Of a stretch of DNA of 64,000 nucleotides, positions 60,128 to 64,000 are shown piece after piece. Positions within the stretch are counted from its first letter, which is position 1; each line of letters begins with the position of its first letter. A program made the position numbers and the translations under genes. Origin of the DNA: Algoriphagus sp. PAP.12. GTDB taxonomy: Bacteria; Bacteroidota; Bacteroidia; Cytophagales; Cyclobacteriaceae. Where the stretch lies: assembly GCF_026652115.1 (NCBI RefSeq), contig NZ_JAPPSQ010000012.1, positions 93,265-157,264 of the forward strand, read 5' to 3'. The notes under the pieces were generated by a model, which did no database searches, was not told the origin of the DNA, and saw only the letters and a program-made list of their open reading frames with translations.

Positions 60128-60252
60128 CAGAGGTGCAAATGGCTTTCGCTAGACACCATTTGCAACCTCTGATTTTGAAGTGTAATTAACCGAATTCGCT
60201 TCAAAAGCCTACCTAGCCTAACGGGGCTATATAGGGTAGGTTTTTCTTTTTA
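60128..60252 (+). ncRNA. Row of three strong hairpins: compound terminator or structured RNA
   Basis: Hairpin 1 (60128-60171) pairs CAGAGGTGCAAATGG with CCATTTGCaACCTCTG. Hairpin 2 (60173-60206) pairs TTTTGAAG with CTTCAAAA and extends inward with AATT/AATT. Hairpin 3 (60208-60240) pairs CCTACCTAGCC with GGCTAtataGGGTAGG and is followed by TTTTTCTTTTT, a good rho-independent terminator. The first hairpin has an A tract before it, so it could also terminate a minus-strand transcript, but no such gene is visible. The set could be the 3' end of the GMC/isomerase operon or a small structured RNA of about 125 bases. Not matched to a known RNA. Confidence 0.45.
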
Positions 60253-60465
60253 CATGAGGAGTGATTTTTTGATTTAAAGGCTCATTAATGGTTTTATGAG
60301 GTAAATTTTAATATAGAGAAGTTTTTTTTGAACAAAAGCCAGTTAATAAAGTTATTCAAAGCTTTGAGTCCCTGAGAAATGGATCCAATAGTATTCTCTT
60401 TTTTTAAGAGTGGTTTTGTTATAGTCCAAATAAGCTAGATTTTTGGCAAAACTTATTCTTTAAAC
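60253..60465. other. Intergenic region before the outer-membrane receptor gene
   Basis: With the hairpin array this forms a 344-base stretch without a gene. The 213 bases after the terminator are AT rich and presumably hold the receptor's promoter, but I could not find a TTTG-N19-TAnnTTTG match. No open frame with a start codon is credible here. Confidence 0.6.
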
Positions 60466-62928
60466 ATGAAGGCCCTTTTGTCATTTTTTATAGTTTGTCT
60501 GGTTGTTGTTCCCAATGCTTTTGCGCAATCAATTAAAGGGAAAGTACTTGAAGAAGGGTCCGATTACCCTATGGAGTTTACATCAGTTGCCCTTTATTCT
60601 GCAAAGGATAGCGCGTTGATAGATGGAACCATAACGGATGTGGAAGGGAATTTTGTGCTAAACTCTATCATGGCAGGCAGCTATTACCTGCATCTGAGTT
60701 TTGTTGGGTATTATACCAAAACGATCAATAATATTTCATTAGCTAAAGGGCAAATTTTAGACTTAGGCTTGTTGAGGATTCTTTCGGATCAGCAAGAGTT
60801 AGAAGGAGTTCAGGTTGAGGGAAAGAAAATCACCTCCGAATTCCGGGCTGAAAAGCAAAGCTATTCTGCAGACAATTTTGAAGCCGCTCAAGGTGGTTCG
60901 GCTACCGATGTCTTGAAGAATTTGCCTGGAGTCAGTATAAATGCTGATGGTGCACTTTCTATCCGTGGAAGTTCAGGTTTTGTAGTTATGCTGAACGGAA
61001 AGCCTGTTCAAACCGACCCGATGATGTTGCTTGCCCAACTTCCTGCAAATAGCATTGAAAAAGTGGAGTGGATTTCATCTCCTTCAGCTAAATATGATTC
61101 CGAAGGCAAAGCTGGCCTGATCAATATCACAACCAAAAGAGGAGCAGCTGATGGCCTCTATCTGCAATTCAATGGAAAACTGGGAGCACCGCCTTTTCAG
61201 AATTATGGGAACAAGGATAAAGCGCAGCGCTATGGAGGTGATTTCAATCTAAACTGGGTTTCTGGGAAGTGGGATCTTTCTTTGGGAGCAAGTTATCAGC
61301 GTAATGACGTTTCTGGAAGAAGAGTAGGCAATGTGTATACCATTGATGGGGATACCACGACTTATTTTCCTTCAGCTGGTGAAAGAAGTATCGATGAAAA
61401 GAATTACTCCGGTCGCTTCACGATAGGCTATTCTCCGAATGAAAAACATAACGTGAGTTTAGGCTTTTTTGGAGGAGTGAGAGATAAAATGCGTACTGCA
61501 GATATTCTCTATTTTGACAACCATCGAGAAGTAAACGGAGCAAGATTGGATACCTTTCAATACTTCAATGCCAATGATCAAAACCGTCGCGGTGATTTTG
61601 CTTTGGGGAGTCTAGATTATACATTTTCGATGGAAAATGGATCAAAGTTGATGACCTCCTTTTTGTATGAGTACTCTTTGCTGGGAGGTCCTACCACCAA
61701 TAGAAATTTGGGATATCCAGAAGTGGAGGAAGTCTTGCAAGATGAATACAATACCAATGATAATCCGCTTCACGGAAGCCGGATCAATGTGGATTATCAA
61801 TTCAAATCTTTGCCGATTGGCCAGTTGCAAACAGGGTATCAATTTCGAAGTCTAGATCACACGGGAGATTTTTTGTATGAAAGAAAAAACAATGAAACTG
61901 GTGTTTGGGAGCTAGTTCCGGAGTTTTCCAGTGATGTGGAGTTGATTCGAACCATTCACTCCGGATATGTCCAATTGGATGGGGAAAAACAAAAATGGAC
62001 CTATGGATTGGGGCTGAGAGTTGAATCCATGGATCGGGACCTTAGTCTAAAAGATAAGGCTGGAACTTTGGATACCCTTTACAAATATGATTTTATAAGA
62101 CCTTTTCTAAGTGCTAGTCTAGCCTATCAGCTCAAGGAAGAATTGCAATTGAAAGCTAATTTTAGTCAACGTGTGGAGAGAACCACTACTTTCAAAATGA
62201 ATCCTTTTCCGGAGCGAGAGCATAGCGAGACTTTGGAGCAGGGAGATCCTAGATTGGCCCCGGAATTTATCAATCAGGTGGAAGTCGGCTTAATCAAAAC
62301 TTGGAAGGATAATTCTATTTATGCGAATGTCTATCATTCCAGAGTTAAAAACCTTGTCAACCGGGTGAATACAGTTTACAATGACACGATTCTAAACCGA
62401 ATTTACTCTAATGTGGGAACTGGAAGATCAACAGGGATAGATGTTGGGGCGGAATTATATCCAACGAGATGGTTGAAGCTTTTCGCAGGATTGAATTGGT
62501 ATCATTATTCGATTCAGGGAAGCTTTGACAATAGACCCGTGGATACCGAGACTTGGGTGCATTCCATCAATTTCAACTCAACTTTTACAATCTCCCCAAA
62601 ATGGTCTGCCCAAGCCAGTTTGAATTACCTTTCAGACCGAGTGACAGCTCAGGGAGAGGATAGCCGATTCTATACCCCTTCTTTGACTGTGAAAAAATCC
62701 TGGTTGGAAGGCCGCTTGACTGCTAATTTTGTCTGGCAGAATATTGATATGGGATTGCTAAAAACCAATGAGCAGCGGATCACCACTTGGAGGGAAGGTG
62801 AGTTTTATACCACAACTAATTACATCCAAGAAGTGGATATGTTGATTCTGAATCTTTCCTATACGCTCAATGGACGGAAAAACAGATCCAAGTTTGTGAA
62901 TAGTGAGTTTGGGGTAAAAGAATTTTAA
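60466..62928 (+). CDS. Outer-membrane beta-barrel (TonB-dependent-receptor-like) protein
   Basis: 820 residues, signal peptide (LLSFFIVCLVVVPNAFAQ). Carboxypeptidase-regulatory-like beta domain (about 22-100, IKGKVLEEGSDYPMEFTSVAL ... SFVGYYTKTINNISL), a plug (about 130-225, ATDVLKNLPGVSINADGALSIRGSSGFVVMLNG; LPANSIEKVEWISSPSAKYDSEGKAGLINITTKRG) and an outer membrane barrel of the family with a final aromatic residue (C-terminal GVKEF). No SusD partner follows, so it is not a standard SusCD pair. It probably imports or senses a ligand; no substrate can be deduced. Separate from the preceding operon by the terminator. Confidence 0.9.
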   Translation: MKALLSFFIVCLVVVPNAFAQSIKGKVLEEGSDYPMEFTSVALYSAKDSALIDGTITDVEGNFVLNSIMAGSYYLHLSFVGYYTKTINNISLAKGQILDLGLLRILSDQQELEGVQVEGKKITSEFRAEKQSYSADNFEAAQGGSATDVLKNLPGVSINADGALSIRGSSGFVVMLNGKPVQTDPMMLLAQLPANSIEKVEWISSPSAKYDSEGKAGLINITTKRGAADGLYLQFNGKLGAPPFQNYGNKDKAQRYGGDFNLNWVSGKWDLSLGASYQRNDVSGRRVGNVYTIDGDTTTYFPSAGERSIDEKNYSGRFTIGYSPNEKHNVSLGFFGGVRDKMRTADILYFDNHREVNGARLDTFQYFNANDQNRRGDFALGSLDYTFSMENGSKLMTSFLYEYSLLGGPTTNRNLGYPEVEEVLQDEYNTNDNPLHGSRINVDYQFKSLPIGQLQTGYQFRSLDHTGDFLYERKNNETGVWELVPEFSSDVELIRTIHSGYVQLDGEKQKWTYGLGLRVESMDRDLSLKDKAGTLDTLYKYDFIRPFLSASLAYQLKEELQLKANFSQRVERTTTFKMNPFPEREHSETLEQGDPRLAPEFINQVEVGLIKTWKDNSIYANVYHSRVKNLVNRVNTVYNDTILNRIYSNVGTGRSTGIDVGAELYPTRWLKLFAGLNWYHYSIQGSFDNRPVDTETWVHSINFNSTFTISPKWSAQASLNYLSDRVTAQGEDSRFYTPSLTVKKSWLEGRLTANFVWQNIDMGLLKTNEQRITTWREGEFYTTTNYIQEVDMLILNLSYTLNGRKNRSKFVNSEFGVKEF

Positions 62929-63041
62929 TTGGAATTCAAGTTTTTGTAACAAAAGGATAATAGAGCGAGGAGTGGATTGAGTTTTGATTTTTTTTATCTT
63001 AGTGAAAATTATTTTCCTGATAAGAAAAAAACTCTCCTTCC

Positions 63042-63956
63042 ATGAAATATTTATCCTTTTCTCTTTTAGCTTTCGGCTTGACATTGCTCTTTACAAGTTG
63101 TCAGAAAAGTGAACCAACCAATGAGAGAGTTATCCTAATTGGGATTGACGGTTTTGGGACTGAGGGATACCTTCAGGCTAAACATCCGAATATCGATAGT
63201 TTATTCGCGGATGGAGTGATCTCTTTAAATACCCGTACAGTCATTCCTTCCGTGACTATGCCTAATTGGACCAGTCATTTGACGGGTGCGGGTCCAGAGC
63301 AGCATGGGGTTTTCACTAATGGTTGGGAAAAGAATGATCATCCTCTTGACCCACAGGAAATGGACGAGGAGGGATACTTTCCTTCTATTTTCAAAGTTCT
63401 AAAGGATGAAATGCCGAGTGCGAAGACGGCCTATTATTACAACTGGGCAAACTTGATTAAGCCGATCAATCAGAACTATCTGGATGAGGTGAAGTTTGCT
63501 GAGAATGATGGCTATGCAGAGAACTATCAGGCTGCTTTTGAATTTTTGAAAGCCAATCAAAATGATCCGAGTCTAATCTTTCTGTATACTGTTCATGTGG
63601 ACCATGCGGGACATAGTTTTCAATGGATGTCAGATGAATATATCACCGCGATCGAAGAGTTGGATGTGCAAATCGGAAAGTTCGTCGGCAAATTGAAAGA
63701 AGGAGGTCTTTATGAGGATTCCCATATTTTGCTTTTCACAGACCATGGAGGAATTGGAAGTGGTCATGGGGGTACTTCCGTTACGGAGATGGAGGTTCCT
63801 TGGATGATTCGCGGTCCAAAAATCCAAAAAGGTAAAAAGCTAACTATGCCAAATTCAAATACGAATACTGCTGTAGTGATTTCCAAGATTTTTGGGATCG
63901 AATCACCCTATGAATCCTGGATAGGAAGGGTTCCTTCAGGAGTATTTGTAAAATAG
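63042..63956 (+). CDS. Alkaline-phosphatase-superfamily phosphodiesterase lipoprotein
   Basis: 304 residues with lipobox LLFTSC (Cys20), so probably anchored in the envelope. Type I phosphodiesterase/nucleotide pyrophosphatase-like: ILIGIDGFGTEGYLQ, nucleophile region TRTVIPSVTMPNWTSHLTG (Thr/Ser in SVTMPNWTS), VHVDHAGHSFQW, LFTDHGGIGSGHGG. Metal ligands of the alkaline phosphatase fold (Asp in GIDG, Asp/His in HVDHAGH and TDHGG) are in place. Hydrolyses phosphodiesters or nucleotides outside the cytoplasm. A terminator follows directly. Confidence 0.9.
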   Translation: MKYLSFSLLAFGLTLLFTSCQKSEPTNERVILIGIDGFGTEGYLQAKHPNIDSLFADGVISLNTRTVIPSVTMPNWTSHLTGAGPEQHGVFTNGWEKNDHPLDPQEMDEEGYFPSIFKVLKDEMPSAKTAYYYNWANLIKPINQNYLDEVKFAENDGYAENYQAAFEFLKANQNDPSLIFLYTVHVDHAGHSFQWMSDEYITAIEELDVQIGKFVGKLKEGGLYEDSHILLFTDHGGIGSGHGGTSVTEMEVPWMIRGPKIQKGKKLTMPNSNTNTAVVISKIFGIESPYESWIGRVPSGVFVK

Positions 63957-63961
63957 AAAAA

Positions 63962-63992
63962 GGGCTGAATCAGTAAAGATTCAGCCCTTTTT
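63962..63992 (+). terminator. Rho-independent terminator of the phosphodiesterase gene
   Basis: GGGCTGAATC-agtaaa-GATTCAGCCC followed by a T run, 5 bases after the stop codon. A matching A run upstream means it could also act for any minus-strand gene just outside the window. Confidence 0.92.
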
Positions 63993-64000
63993 AATTTATA

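Noticed and set aside
60128..60171. Terminator of a minus-strand gene
   Set aside because: The A tract to its left would suit a minus-strand terminator, but there is no minus-strand gene to the right until well past the receptor gene, so I treat it as part of the hairpin array.
60466..62928. SusC-type polysaccharide receptor of a PUL
   Set aside because: No SusD-like gene follows and the protein lacks typical SusC length (about 1000 residues); it fits the smaller outer-membrane beta-barrel family.
1..64000. CRISPR arrays, tRNA or rRNA genes, IS elements, prophage genes
   Set aside because: I looked through the intergenic regions and found no repeat-spacer pattern, tRNA-like cloverleaf, transposase, integrase or phage structural gene.

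Overview
The window looks like chromosomal DNA of a member of the Bacteroidota, most likely order Cytophagales and close to Algoriphagus/Cyclobacteriaceae. That placement is an inference. It rests on a type IX secretion (T9SS) C-terminal sorting domain, an outer-membrane beta-barrel receptor with a carboxypeptidase-like N-domain, many signal peptides ending in AQ, TAnnTTTG-type -7 promoter boxes, weak Shine-Dalgarno sequences, and the queA-ispD, DUF2795, DUF349 and DUF3108 gene set. I saw no rRNA, tRNA, CRISPR array, IS element or phage gene.

Region 1 (1-29.4 kb) is mostly core genome: a DUF3108 protein, recA, a MacB/FtsX-type permease, queA, ispD, a LiaF-like membrane protein with a LytS/LytTR two-component pair, DUF2795 and DUF349 proteins, ettA, an exported beta-propeller, a membrane metallophosphoesterase, a 1074-residue T9SS cargo protein, a sulfatase and an aminotransferase. 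Then come two adjacent genes that are each broken by a single in-frame stop (a four-helix-bundle protein and a zinc-dependent phospholipase C-like protein), followed by rpsT, radC, a DUF1684 lipid-anchored or membrane protein, pheT, a coiled-coil protein, zapA, rny and an MtfA-like peptidase.

Region 2 (29.4-44.8 kb) is a pectin/hexuronate island. It holds tagaturonate reductase (uxaB), a five-gene operon (GH28 polygalacturonase, CE12-type acetylesterase, VOC protein, YiaK-type reductase, Gfo/Idh/MocA oxidoreductase), altronate dehydratase (uxaA), a complete DctPQM TRAP transporter, an exported TIM-barrel isomerase, a Tat-exported beta-propeller, a VOC protein and an orphan sensor kinase. Extracellular or periplasmic release of galacturonate, TRAP uptake and UxaB-UxaA conversion to 2-keto-3-deoxygluconate form a coherent path. 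The isomerase (uxaC) and the KDG kinase and aldolase are not in the window.

Region 3 (44.8-55 kb) is an L-rhamnose island with two divergent arms. The minus arm encodes a fused rhamnulose-1-phosphate aldolase/short-chain dehydrogenase, a GntR regulator, a FGGY kinase and LutABC lactate oxidation. The plus arm encodes an NCS1-like permease, a previously unlisted 56-residue membrane protein and an L-rhamnose isomerase. Together they can take L-rhamnose to DHAP plus L-lactate and on to pyruvate. The divergent promoter region carries a 15-bp inverted motif (TATCCTGnnnTGTCT) that is a good candidate operator.

Region 4 (55-64 kb) holds a second sulfatase, an SMP-30/gluconolactonase-like lipoprotein, a GMC oxidoreductase overlapping a second exported TIM-barrel isomerase, a row of three hairpins that may be a structured RNA or a compound terminator, an outer-membrane beta-barrel receptor and an alkaline-phosphatase-superfamily lipoprotein. 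The most interesting candidates for undescribed biology are the exported isomerase/GMC/lactonase set, the NCS1 permease with its small partner in a rhamnose locus, the divergent operator, and the three-hairpin element.
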